From NCBI RefSeq assembly GCF_001949145.1, contig NW_019091545.1, positions 314,055-378,054 of the forward strand: a DNA stretch of 64,000 nt, written 5' to 3'. Within the stretch, counting starts at the first letter, position 1. The number at the start of each line of letters is the position of its first letter. Shown here piece by piece: positions 13,701 through 24,510 of the stretch. A program made the position numbers and the translations under genes. The notes beneath the pieces were generated by a model. That model did no database searches, had not been told where the DNA came from, and worked only from the letters and a program-made list of their open reading frames with translations. The DNA comes from Acanthaster planci (taxonomy: Eukaryota > Echinodermata > Asteroidea > Valvatida > Acanthasteridae).

Positions 13701-14064
13701 ACAACCCAATGTTGAAGTTACTTGCCCACTTGATATCCATTAGAATTGTCATCATTGTGCATTGTCATCTAAAAACATAGGTCTGACATCCAACAAACAT
13801 CTATATATTTTATATTCATGTTTGCCCTCATAATGCATTCTATTACTTTTTAAGAGTTGTGGGTTTACTTGAAAGGAAGTCAACTTCTGATGTTCATTCC
13901 AATCCATTATGAATAATCATTTCTTTAACCAGAGGAAGTATGGGACCTGTCCCCACGGTGGGTACGGTCTGGGCTTGGAGCGATTCCTGACGTGGATCCT
14001 GAACCGTCAACACATCAGGGACGTCTGCTTCTACCCTCGCTTTATAGAACGATGCACGCCATAA
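4750..14064 (+). CDS. NARS1: Asparaginyl-tRNA synthetase, cytosolic (20 coding exons, 552 aa)
   Basis: Charges tRNA-Asn with asparagine (ATP-dependent, class IIb synthetase). Exons: 4750-4762, 5947-6038, 6831-6896, 7358-7450, 7802-7891, 8094-8172, 8420-8490, 8808-8894, 9230-9316, 9499-9555, 9823-9863, 10059-10095, 10656-10733, 11128-11249, 11684-11819, 12036-12149, 12791-12838, 13174-13257, 13399-13530, 13933-14064. The joined frame is uninterrupted at 1659 nt; animal NARS1 is about 548 aa. Domain order: metazoan-type N-terminal extension (GDGT..KPLKT near residue 20-30), a charged helix, the OB-fold anticodon-binding domain ([10 protein letters not shown] near 136-145), then the class II core with motif 2 (SYRAE, Arg about 326) and motif 3 (GLGLER at 521-526). 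The start is the first ATG, and exon 1 encodes only about four residues. All introns are GT-AG except intron 18 (GC-AG). Introns 8 and 14 carry duplicated exon pieces. The tRNA-Ser gene lies 570 bases upstream on the same strand. Confidence 0.97.
6271..6458. mobile_element. Small inverted-repeat element (candidate MITE) in NARS1 intron 2
   Basis: A perfect 20-bp inverted repeat, GTTGCATCCTGACTCCACTT at 6271-6290 and its complement at 6439-6458, encloses about 150 bp of AT-rich DNA without coding potential. No target-site duplication is obvious. A MITE or a simple hairpin are both possible. Confidence 0.5.
8905..9229 (+). repeat. Degenerate tandem copies of the 5' half of NARS1 exon 9 with its 3' splice site
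   Basis: A unit beginning CTGTTCTCATTCCA recurs at 8910, 9011, 9119 and 9212 (periods 101, 108 and 93 bp). The last copy is the real 3' splice site and exon 9 (9230). Copies 2 and 3 (from 9011 and 9119) end their polypyrimidine tract in AG and continue with exon-9-like sequence encoding QPLGDH and APRGL where exon 9 encodes APGGHEL. The frame stays open from 9026 through exon 9. Confidence 0.75.
11611..11660 (+). repeat. Decayed duplicate of the start of NARS1 exon 15
   Basis: GTATACCCACATT at 11611 is followed by sequence similar to exon 15, which starts 73 bases downstream (GTATACCCACATT at 11684). Both continue through recognisably similar GAGGCA/AAGGCA and CCTTTGA segments. The upstream copy is preceded by TT instead of AG, so it has no usable acceptor there. 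Confidence 0.65.
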
Positions 14065-15937
14065 ACTAAACTCACATGGCCTTCAATTCCTGAAGCTAGG
14101 TATTGCTGGTATGTGTCGGTAAAATAATTAAAAGTTGACAAGGGCGGAGCAAGGATGATCCAAAGGGGGGGGGCATTTATCCCCCTCTCAGTTAACAGAG
14201 AAATTAAGATCTTGGTTCCAATTTGCAGAGTTTGTTCTCACAGATTGAAATGAATTCATCCTATTTTAATCATGTCACAGTCTGAACAAATTGTTGCCAT
14301 TTTTTTCCACAGTATGAATTTGCTAATGGTTTGCATACTTGCTGATTTCTATAGTTTAATACTTCGCTGTTTCGACAATTTTTTCCTCTTGGTTTAAGCT
14401 AACATTTACTGTGCTTACTGGTTTCCTCAAAATTAATAGAGGCAAGGTTTGTACAAAATTGCCTGTAACGCTGCGCTATGAAATTACACCTGACTTTCAG
14501 TCACGTGTAGAGGGTTTAACACTGTGACTGGATGCGTAATCTTTTCAAAAATAGTGAGTTATAATTAGGTCCTGATGTAATCAGAAACATGATCACTACT
14601 TTGGACATCCTGCCCCCCCCCCCAGGTCATAGCCTAACTCCCCCCTTGGAATTCTTCTGGTAGTAGATTTTTCTTCAAGAATTTCAAATGTTGACTTGTG
14701 TGTCACAGTATGTCTTTTTTCTTGGAGCCAGGACCATTGGAAACGGTGCTTCTTTGATGGTTAACAAAGAAATTGAGCTTGCAAGATCAGAAGCAAATAG
14801 TCTTGACCTCATTCAAGCCAGTTTGCCAGTTTCACGGTGTAACGTGTTAGTTGCTCCTCTCTTGTGAAGTTTGTGCATGCTTTACTGTGTTTCACTGCTT
14901 CAGTGTCTGTGCAATGCTCAGACACCAATAAGCACAGACCTTTTGTGTTTGGGAGCACTGTGGCATTGGTTCCAGATCTTAAACACTCTACAATTGAACC
15001 ACAGTCTCCAAATAGCTATGGACAAGTATTGATCATGGATATGCAAATTTCGTTTAAGTTTCAGGGATTCACTTGGTCAAGATAAAGCTCTTTTTTTCCT
15101 TGTTTTTCAATATTTTTTTTCTATTGTCTGTGATGGCTTTTTCTCAATTTCATTTCGTCTTTGAACTCCATAAAAAAGTCTCATTTTGATATTTGACTTT
15201 GTATGGCAGTTTTGTCCTTGGACTCTTTGGATTAACAAATCTGGAAACATTTTTGTACACTTTTTTCCCATATTCTGTATGAGATTTTTATTTTAAATCT
15301 GTAATATTGAAAACTAGATATCAAATTTTTGTCACATCAGTTTTAAGTTATGGACAAACAATTTAAAAACTGGGAAAATGCTCAGATTTTTCGCGTACAC
15401 TTATTTGTAAAGTGCATCTCTGAAGAGCTAGGATTTATCCTAAACATGAAGATCAGTGATCTAAAAATAGTCTTGAGCTTGAAATGTAGGTGTTATATAA
15501 ATTAGAAAATAACTCTATCTCAACAGACTTGCCATGCTTTGCAAAAGGCCTAAGAAGTGGTTACATTTTTAAAGATCCTTATCTGAATGAATGTTCACAA
15601 TGAATTGGGTAATGCTTGGTCACTTTCGTTTTTTTCTTTGATTAAAAGAAATGTTGGTTCACAGGTTGTGAAGCATGTAGATTCAATAAAATAATTCGCA
15701 AAGTGCATCTACTTAAAACCTTTAGAACCCTGTAACATGTTTGGAATTTTCCGGTGAGTCAGATGTAATTTTTGGTTTGACCTCAGTGATGAGATGAAAA
15801 CATTGGAGAAAACCAAAATGGGCAAGGCGTTGTCTGGAAGCAGCTTTATTTGTTCTTACGCGAGTACAGAACTAATCATGAACTAATCAATGCAAGGCCA
15901 AAGCTTTCCCTACTATTTCGACATTAGTGATCAGTTA
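14065..15937 (+). other. NARS1 3' UTR and non-coding DNA
   Basis: No further exon is visible. One AATAAA at 15685-15690 could end a long NARS1 transcript. G-runs and C-runs occur near 14166 and 14612. Nothing else is recognisable. Confidence 0.4.
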
Positions 15938-16270
15938 AGAGGGCGCTATTGAACATTAGTAATGAATGATAGATGGCACAGAGGGCGCTATTAAATATTT
16001 TCGGGCCTTTTCAAAAAGTAGGTAATATGGAGGGCGCTCTAATAAAACGAAGTTGAAAAAAATCCCCGCAGACAAGGTCTTAATTGGTTTAAATTGTTGG
16101 ACTGGAGAGGGCGCTGTCAATAGTAGTTGTAGTCTTGTTTCCAGTCCCTACATTATTGGAACAGGAACAACGCTATTGAATCAATAGAGGGCGCTGTCAT
16201 GTTTATCAACAGGGGGCGCTATTTATTGGATCAGTAGAGGGCGCTGTTCATTTTGTCTATAGAGGGCGGT
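15938..16270. repeat. Cluster of eight AGAGGGCGCT-type motifs
   Basis: Motif starts: 15938, 15980, 16029 (GG variant), 16106, 16187, 16211 (AGGGGGCGCT), 16236 and 16261 (GGT end). All are on the same strand within 333 bases, with spacings of 24-81 bases, and several are followed by GTCA, GTTCA or ATTTATTGG. The core resembles the AGRKGGCRS half of the vertebrate CTCF consensus, but the upstream half is poorly matched in most copies. Confidence 0.7.
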
Positions 16271-16480
16271 GTTTATTGGGTCAACTACATGTGTGTTCAA
16301 ACATCAGCAGTGAATGATACAGCGGGATCTAGTGAAAGGTATTTTTCTTATAATTGAAGCATTATTCCGATATTGATTCAGTACATTTGTGAAAGTGTTT
16401 TGCCAGCAATTTGTAAATGGTTTTGCCTGAACTGGAGAAGTTGTGGTTGTATCAGAGTTGTTGACTCGAGTTATAGTAAT

Positions 16481-17358
16481 AGTATTCCTCTTTTACGATT
16501 TTGGACGGGATCGTCATACTCCTTCCTCCATGGTCATACTATCTCTCCATGCACGTTCATTTAGTAAGATTTACACGGCTCTCAAAAATTCCAATGACAA
16601 AAATACCTCTATCACCACCTACTGTACTGGCTTCCATAAATGCCAACATCAGACTGTTCGGGCTTCAATGCTATTTCTGACTTCAAAATCTGACCGTTTT
16701 TGCTCGACACACGCACAATACTTTTCGCCGCCTGCTCCTTTCAAATGTGTTTAGCAAGATTTAGGTGCAACAATAACTCTATGGGTGAAACATGGTCCTC
16801 CCAGAAACACGCATAAGTGGCCTATACGTGGTCTGGGCACAAGACTTGTTGATCGTGAATTTGTGATGGTTGGGAGTGCTGCCAATGACTGTTTCCTCTA
16901 TGGGCAAACATGGTCCTCTAAGGAAACTGCAGGAGAGGCCCAAATGTAGTCGAGGCACCAGACCTATTGACTAGGAAACAGTTGTTCGTAGCACTCCCAG
17001 CCGTCAAAATCAACAAGTCTTGTGCCCAGACCACGTATAGGCCACTCATGCGTGTTTCTTGGAGGACCATGTTTCACTCATAGAGTTATTGTTGCATCTA
17101 AATCTTGCTAAACACATTGGAAAGGAGCAGGCAGGGAACAGTTAAAGTACTGTTCGTGTGTCGAGTGAAAACGGTCAGATTTTGACAGTTTTTGAAGTAA
17201 GAAATAGCATTGAAGCCCCAACCGTTTGACAGTAGGTGGTGATAAAGGTATTTTGGGTGAGTCTTTGGAATTTTTGAGAACTGTGTTAATCTTAGTAAAT
17301 GAACATGCATGGAGCATTAGTATGACGATCCCGTCCAAAATCATAAAAGAAGAATACT
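16481..17358. mobile_element. Foldback element with about 0.4-kb inverted arms
   Basis: The left arm (16481-16896) and right arm (16973-17358) are inverted copies of each other at an estimated 80-90% identity. Shared blocks include the segment around TTGGACGGGATCGTCATACT and the segment around GGCCTATACGTGGTCTGGGC. The roughly 76-base loop (16897-16972) is itself a diverged copy of part of the arm. The protein-like reading frames seen on both strands are mirror images of the same non-coding repeat. No transposase is visible. Transcription across it would give a long hairpin. Confidence 0.8.
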
Positions 17359-17481
17359 AACATTCCACTTAGTAGAGCTAATACGACTTCATTTTTCATC
17401 GTTTTTGGTTATGATGTAACAACCAACATTATGATTAGAGTCAGTGGTTGGACATGTGAGTAGCCCTAGACATGCCAGACT

Positions 17482-18110
17482 GAGCTGTTTCTTACCAACC
17501 TGGACAAGTAAGGGGAACCCTGGCGGTCATCCAGTAAGCCAACAAACCATAACATTGAATGGTCAACACAACCGAGCTGTTTCTTACTAGTCTGGACAAG
17601 TTAGGGGAACCCTGGCGGTCATCCAGTAAGCCAACAAACCATTACAATGAATGGTCAACACAACCGAGCTGTTTCTTACTAGTCTGGACAAGTTAGGGGA
17701 ACCCTGGCGGTCATCCAGCAAGCCAACAAATCATAACATTGAATGGTCAACACAACCGAGCTGTTTCTTACTAGTCTGGACAAGTTAGGGGAACCCTGGA
17801 GGTCATCCAGTAAGACAACAAACCATTACAATGAATGGTCAACACAACCGAGCTGTTTCTTACTAGTCTGGACAAGTTAGGGGAACCCTGGAGGTCATCC
17901 AGTAAGACAACAAACCATTACAATGAATGGTCAACACGACCGAGCTGTTTCTTACTAGTCTGGACAAGTTAGGGGAACCCTGGCGGTCATCCAGCAAGCC
18001 AACAAATCATAACATAGAATGGTCAAAACACCGAGCTGTTTCTAACCAACTTTTGCAAGCCGATGGAACCCTGACTGACAGCCATCTGGCTTGTCCGGTA
18101 AGCCAATTTG
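17482..18110. repeat. 92-bp tandem satellite, six full units plus a diverged seventh
   Basis: GAGCTGTTTC recurs at 17482, 17574, 17666, 17758, 17850, 17942 and 18033, i.e. a 92-bp period (91 for the last). Inner units are near identical. The first and last are diverged, as expected when unequal exchange homogenises the middle. The unit length is not a multiple of three, so it is not a coding repeat. Confidence 0.95.
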
Positions 18111-18377
18111 CTTGCCATCTCAGTTGGGGGGGCGGAGGAGTGAATTGCATGAGATTCACCTGGTGGTATTCATTTCATTCATTGTCATTCTCTTTTAGAA
18201 GTATCTCGGAAAGATATGATAAATTCATCACAACTAGATCTCTCTCAATAGATGTTATTTTGTAGGAAAACAGCATCTGCATATACAACGCCAGCAGGTG
18301 CATGTGGTTTGCAAAATGATTGAAAATAGCATTCCTGCTGGTGCAAACATCTCTGAAATATGGCGCAACATAATGAG

Positions 18378-18843
18378 TAGGGCTAGGAATATATGTATTC
18401 GATTGATTGTCAAATATTTGAATATTATTTTTCGAATTTGAATATTCAAATGCAAAATTCATGAAAAGGAAGGGAAAATTTTCTTTTGTTTTACATGAGA
18501 AAATTGCACTATGGAGGCTTGTTTCAAGCAGATTGAAATGAAAAGCATCAGAAATCTTACAACGATTTAACAAGTGAATTATTCAAATAATTTAAAAGAA
18601 ATAAAAATTTTCAACAGAGCAAGAAGTTTTGTTCATCTCATAAATCTTGCTAAATCGTGGCTGGAGATGGTCCTAGATGTGAGAATCTATTACATTGATC
18701 ATAATGTACAATTGTGTGTGTTGTTGCCACTGATTTTGTATATGGTTTGTTCAACAACAATCTGCCGGTTGGTATGATTGAATATCCAAATATCGAAGGT
18801 TAAATATTTGAATTGTGAATTATTTGAATTGACTCAGCCCTAG
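18378..18843. mobile_element. hAT-like non-autonomous element, copy 1
   Basis: Begins TAGGGCT and ends AGCCCTAG. Its interior matches the element at 59731-60084, including the blocks around AAAATTCATGAAAAGG, AAATTGCACTATGGA and GAATTATTTGAATTGACTCAG. It has about 110 bp more near its right end (around 18660-18780) than copy 2. No target duplication is detectable, and its right end directly abuts another inverted-repeat element starting at 18844. Confidence 0.75.
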
Positions 18844-19162
18844 TGGGTGCGTTCAATTAGCTTACACGTTTAAGTCAAACTTTCACGAGAGCGTTCGTTT
18901 AGCCATCACGTGATGTTCGTGACTGCCCTGGTGTCAGCCACCACTACCCCAGCTGGCGAGTGGGTCTCTGGAGGCTGCCCGAGTGTAATGACGTCACGGA
19001 TGGACTGTTCGAGCATGGACGTAGATGATGGAATGAGGCGGGGACTTGACCTTTATCCCAGAATGCCTTGGCGAATATGCTGCAGCGTTCGATACGCCTC
19101 ATTTTGAGGCTTCCCTTGCATGTAACACTGGTGTATTCAGGGAAGCTAATCGAACGCACCCA
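18844..19162. mobile_element. MITE with TGGGTGCGTTC inverted termini
   Basis: The left end TGGGTGCGTTCAATTAGCTT (18844-18863) is the inverted counterpart of the right end at about 19142-19162, AAGCTAATCGAACGCACCCA. The interior is about 280 bp and non-coding. The superfamily is not assigned because no clear target duplication is seen. Confidence 0.7.
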
Positions 19163-21011
19163 TTGATAGGCATCACAAAAAATAAACTAAATGATGATGC
19201 ATGTGGCAATCTTTATAAAGTGACATCATGTGAGAGAAAGACCTATAACAGCATGATCTGCCAACAACACCAAATTATTTCCTTGAAGGCAGAAAGTGTG
19301 GTCAGTGAATTTACTGAAAATAGGTGTTTCAGACTTACCATGTTGATATTTTTATTTATTAAACAAAAATTAATTGTGGCTTATTTGTCTCTTTTAAAAT
19401 AGAGTAATAGTGACAGATGACAACATTCTTTGTTGCCATGGAGACAGCTGTGCTTCCAGAGGTTTTCAAGCAAGAAGTTAGTCTTCAGAAAAAGAAGTAA
19501 GCTTATGATAAATTCTCCTTCATCTCCTTGCGATGGCTTAAATTACATTTACAGTACAAATTTGTTTTGAAAAAATTTTGTTTTGTATTTCTAGACGTTT
19601 AAGCATTTTGATTCAAGTTTCATAACAAAGACAGGGACATCAATTTGTTACCTCTTCAATTTCGCAGTGTGATTTGAATTGAACTGAAGAGTTAGATTTC
19701 TGTGTGAGTTCTGATGAACTAGGATATTGTCCATTCCTGTTGTTTTAATTCTCAAAACTTGAATTCAGGAGGTTGGCTCCAAATCTCCAGAAAAAAACTT
19801 GGTCTCCTCAATTTCTCTCTAGACATTCCTGAATACAGCTATTTTGTCATTTTGCAAAATTTCTGGACAAATTTTTCAGTATAAATAGCAGCAAAAAAGC
19901 AAATCTACAGCCGTCCTCTTTTTTGGCAAGTTCCCACAATAGTTTAACCACAAATGGTCAAGGAAAAAACCTTAGTTTGGAAAGGGAACAAAATGTTTCG
20001 GTAACATGTTTGAAGAACAGAATTTCAAATGTAAAGGTTTCTGTTGAATTTTTAAAATTTGGAACATTCTAAGATTTCATTAATTTCAACAGAGTAAATC
20101 CGTCTGTATTATACAGGAATCCTTACTAGAATCATGGATTAGTGTGTGATGTTTAGTACACATTTAAATGAAGTGGATGCTGGCATAAGGTGGGTACCCC
20201 AATAAAGCCAGCTGATTTACTGTATTCTTGCATTTCCATATTGTCACCTCCCATTCTAATAAAACTGGTGTAATTCCTTGTTTTGCACAGGAATCATATT
20301 TTTGGTTGTTTGCTATCAACCATAAATTCCATATATAACCTACAGTGGCAGTCAGACGTCACGTGACAAGGTAAAAACTAGTCTCCTTGATTAATTTTGT
20401 TTTATGTACCTTTTTTTTTTTAATTGTTGGAATGATTTGGTCTCATTCATAGCTTCCGAACGGTCCACCTGCTTCCCCCAAAACTTCCTAAGCTTACAAA
20501 TTCACTTCCCTAATTTATTTTGTTCAAAGTTTAATATCGGGAAATGTTTTATAAATGGATTTTGTAAAATAGTGTCTTTTTTGTTTAACTTTGTCCTCAA
20601 AGCACTGCACAGTCTGTCATTTGATTATACCAATTCATTAACGTGATGAAGACTCAACTTTCTCGTTCAAAATTTATCTCAGGTAACTTTTTATTTCAGA
20701 ATTTTCCTTATGATGTCACAAATCAAAAGCAGATAAAAAAATCTTTGGCACTTGATGAGACTTTTTCATTCCTCAAACATTAGGAATGGCTTTCTGCAAA
20801 TCTGAATGTAATGCAAAGGTTTTTCATGAAGAAAAAATAGTTCTTGGTGAATTTGTCTTATCTACGGAGTTATAACATAATTATCGACAGGAAATTGGTA
20901 GCCACAAACTTACTTCTAGTTTCGTTATTTCACAAACTAACTTTTTGTGGGCACAAATTTGAAAATGAACAATTTTTTTCAAGTCATGCATTTTCTTAGA
21001 AGAACTTTCAG
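19163..21011. other. Intergenic, no gene recognised
   Basis: AT-rich sequence with only short scattered open frames. I see no exon with recognisable homology and no repeat worth naming. Confidence 0.5.
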
Positions 21012-21464
21012 TTAACCACTTCCTGCCGGGGAACCCGGTTTTGAACAAAGAGCTGGTCTGTGTAACAAAAGACTGCACTCGGAACAAAGGACCTGCTTCT
21101 GAGAATTGCCATCATTTTTCGCCTTCCATTTTGCGAAGGTAATCCGGCACTGTTTTGAAACAGTATACCACTGTTTTGAGCATAGTGCGCACACTGATTA
21201 CATGTAGCACCATGGACAAAAGTGTTCCAGGGCCCCATTGATTCTGGGCTCTCTTTTACAGGGCTGCAGGCCTGGGCTGAATACTCCGGCGTCAAAAAAG
21301 GTTGCCTGATGGACGAGAGTAGCCACCAGAGAGTCGTTTGTGTGGGTGTAAACATCCAGTAAATAACACATGAAGTTTTGAAGAATTTTGAAAATGGAAA
21401 ATCTTGAAAAGGTCCCGTCATCACATCCCGCACGAGAGAAATCCAACTGGCAGGTAGTGGTTAA
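21012..21464 (-). mobile_element. piggyBac-like non-autonomous element (TTAA-flanked) with decayed coding remnant
   Basis: TTAA at 21012-21015 is followed by CCACTTCCTGCC. The mirror end reads GGCAGGTAGTGG followed by TTAA at 21461-21464. TTAA targets with short inverted ends are the hallmark of the piggyBac superfamily. On the minus strand, broken frames contain a Cys-rich stretch (CALCSK, then LCSECSLLLH, then ALCSKPG) and, before it, a segment NFMCYLLDVYTHTN. The order resembles the end of a piggyBac transposase core followed by its Cys-rich domain, but the match is by eye and frames change. At 453 bp it cannot be autonomous. Confidence 0.6.
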
Positions 21465-22160
21465 TGATGCTCTTTAGAAGTGGTCAACAAAATTTACTTA
21501 GAATTCCAGTTTCAAACTTTCTCTGGGTTGCCTAAAAACATCAGCGGACAAGTTCTCAATTTTTCTAAAGTAATGGCATCAAGAGGAGTTTCAGTTGAAG
21601 TTGTCAAACATGCGCATTGAAAAGTCTTCTTTGCATTTCATGTATGATGTTCAACAGTAATTGAATACAACTTTCAATAATACGGTATACATAAGAATCA
21701 AACATTAACAATTGATTGCAACAACCATTGGAAGTAAATCTGATAGAAAACTGAGATGACAAGAAATTTCAAGCCAGCTATTACAGAGATCAGAAAATGT
21801 AGTTCATAAGACACTGTAAAAATCATTATTTCCATGTACATATAGTGGGAAATCTATGATACAACCAAAGCGCATGATTCAACTATTAGTGTAAAATCAA
21901 GTCAGTTTTCAAGTTCAGAGTTTGGAGTGGAGTTGCAACATCACAGACTTCCAATTTGGGTATTGAAAGTAGATTTCTATGTAGAGTTCCTAGCTCAACC
22001 ATTGTTTATCAGAAGGACTTAAGAAAGCAACTAACATAATTGGCTTCCTCAATCTCTAAGATATCTTATTTCAATGTTTTGTAGGGCACAATTTTAGGTC
22101 CTACAAACTCCTTGTTTGGTTGTATCATCAAAATAGCAGTGTAAAGTGTTCATCTTTCAA
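21465..22160. other. Intergenic, no gene recognised
   Basis: AT-rich DNA between the TTAA-flanked element and the assembly gap. Nothing supportable is seen. Confidence 0.5.
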
Positions 22161-22831
22161 NNNNNNNNNNNNNNNNNNNNNNNNNNNNNNNNNNNNNNNN
22201 NNNNNNNNNNNNNNNNNNNNNNNNNNNNNNNNNNNNNNNNNNNNNNNNNNNNNNNNNNNNNNNNNNNNNNNNNNNNNNNNNNNNNNNNNNNNNNNNNNNN
22301 NNNNNNNNNNNNNNNNNNNNNNNNNNNNNNNNNNNNNNNNNNNNNNNNNNNNNNNNNNNNNNNNNNNNNNNNNNNNNNNNNNNNNNNNNNNNNNNNNNNN
22401 NNNNNNNNNNNNNNNNNNNNNNNNNNNNNNNNNNNNNNNNNNNNNNNNNNNNNNNNNNNNNNNNNNNNNNNNNNNNNNNNNNNNNNNNNNNNNNNNNNNN
22501 NNNNNNNNNNNNNNNNNNNNNNNNNNNNNNNNNNNNNNNNNNNNNNNNNNNNNNNNNNNNNNNNNNNNNNNNNNNNNNNNNNNNNNNNNNNNNNNNNNNN
22601 NNNNNNNNNNNNNNNNNNNNNNNNNNNNNNNNNNNNNNNNNNNNNNNNNNNNNNNNNNNNNNNNNNNNNNNNNNNNNNNNNNNNNNNNNNNNNNNNNNNN
22701 NNNNNNNNNNNNNNNNNNNNNNNNNNNNNNNNNNNNNNNNNNNNNNNNNNNNNNNNNNNNNNNNNNNNNNNNNNNNNNNNNNNNNNNNNNNNNNNNNNNN
22801 NNNNNNNNNNNNNNNNNNNNNNNNNNNNNNN
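22161..22831. other. Assembly gap (671 N)
   Basis: A run of N. Open frames crossing it are artefacts. Confidence 1.
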
Positions 22832-24510
22832 TCTGCTGACTAAGTTTAAATTTCCATGGGTCAAAGATAAGGCAACTCCAGCCATGTTTGAGAGCTGAAA
22901 GCTGAATTAGATTTTAAAAGATTTTTTTTACATTTAAGAGTGAAGCTATGAGATTGTCATTGCTTTGGATAATATGGAGAAATGTGTAGAAATAGATGTC
23001 AGGTTCCAGATATTTTTTTGACATTATTGACTTCAGGCTCAACAAGTATGGGGCTGGTTGTATCATGCACCAGTCTATTTTTTGTATTGTGTCAATATTT
23101 GCTTTATCTTTTGGGACTCGTACTAAGTACTCCCAGAACTATAATGTTGTGAGTGGTCATTGGTATAAATAGAATAAGGCCAATCATGGCACGGTTTTCA
23201 TTTGCAGCTGACAGGAAAACAAGAAAAAGATATGATCCATACTGTGATTGGTCAAGCTGTCATGCTGTTGATGACAGTGAGAGATTACACATGCTGCTGA
23301 TCTTCCCTAGAGTGGACAGGCCAAATACTCATGGATTTCACCATTTTAATGAGATATAAAGTGGATAAACCTACCCCGCAGACATGTGACGTAACCAAGA
23401 AACGATGCACGAAATCTTATTGCAACTGCAGAGTAAGCTGGCATAATTGAACAGCCAGGACTTTGGTATAGGGAGTTGGGGAAGAGTTCCATCTACCGAT
23501 GCCAGTAAAAACATGTTCAGAAAAGTTCACTTTAGGAGGGAAAATACCAAGTCATTTCCTGAGAAAGCACTTAAAATTTTTCAGACGAGTCTCATGGGTT
23601 TGTGGACAGGTTGTCAAGTGGCGTCCATATATGGAACTCTTTCCGAGAGTTGTAAGCTAAGCTAAGCTATCTTACAGTTACAGTTCTGGAAGGACAAAGT
23701 GTGTAAAATTTCAAATATTGGACTTCTGTAGTTGGTGTCTAGTTAAAGACAGGAGTGGCTTAGAGATCATGCACACGTTCAGGGAAGGAAAACTTTGAAC
23801 GAACTCTTTTCTGATTACCGACATGGGGAACATATCCCATGAAGTTTCCACATACTACCTTGAACGCTTCTTGCAGTGTGGAAATAACATTTTTGTGAAG
23901 CAAGTTTTTTTTAATCAAATGCATGTCAAGGAAAAAAATAATATACTGAAATATCACTAGGCTTGTGTCTAAACTTGACAGTGGAGAACATGTGTGAAAT
24001 AAAAAATCGGAAAACTGACTTAATGGATTTTCGTTGTCTAGCATATTGTTAGTGTTGATCATTGACATATTTTGGTAAAGGGAATTAGAGTTTTGTCAGA
24101 AGTCTCAACTACTTTTGAACTTCATATCTAGAAATGTCTTTCGAGGGGGATGCTGGCAAAGGGCACTTAACACAATCTGTAAATCATGGAGGTAGGAAAA
24201 GATCCAAATATGCAGCAGAAAAAAATGGAAATAAATAGCAAAATTGGAACAATCACATTACGGTGAAGGTTGCAATAGTTCATAGAAGTAGAAGGGAAAT
24301 TTCTGATCGATAACAAACACAAAAGAAGCATTTCCTTACCTGGATTTTGATGCATTGCTGAAGTATTCAGCAGGGCTTGGTGTCGAGAGTGTGAGGTTTA
24401 ACGTCAGGTGCATGCACTGTACATTAAACTTACAGATGAGAAAATTCACGTGCGAATCAGCTGAGTATCCACCGATAAATGACAGGAATAAGGAGGGCGA
24501 TGACCCTAGT
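22832..24510. other. Intergenic, no gene recognised
   Basis: Only short unsupported open frames, with a minor AAGCTAAGCTAAGCT repeat near 23655. Nothing else is seen. Confidence 0.5.

Noticed and set aside
16443-17344. Similar peptides on both strands suggesting a duplicated gene pair
   Set aside because: They are mirror-image translations of one inverted repeat without codon bias or domain.
17482-18110. Regular repeats as a CRISPR array
   Set aside because: The 92-bp units are contiguous with no unique spacers, and the DNA is eukaryotic.
21008-21433. 141-residue minus-strand open frame as a host gene
   Set aside because: It lies wholly inside the TTAA-bounded inverted-repeat element, has no complete domain, and neighbouring frames share the Cys-rich signal, so it is decayed transposon sequence.
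22120-22898. Long frames of about 240-250 residues
   Set aside because: They consist almost entirely of N from the assembly gap.
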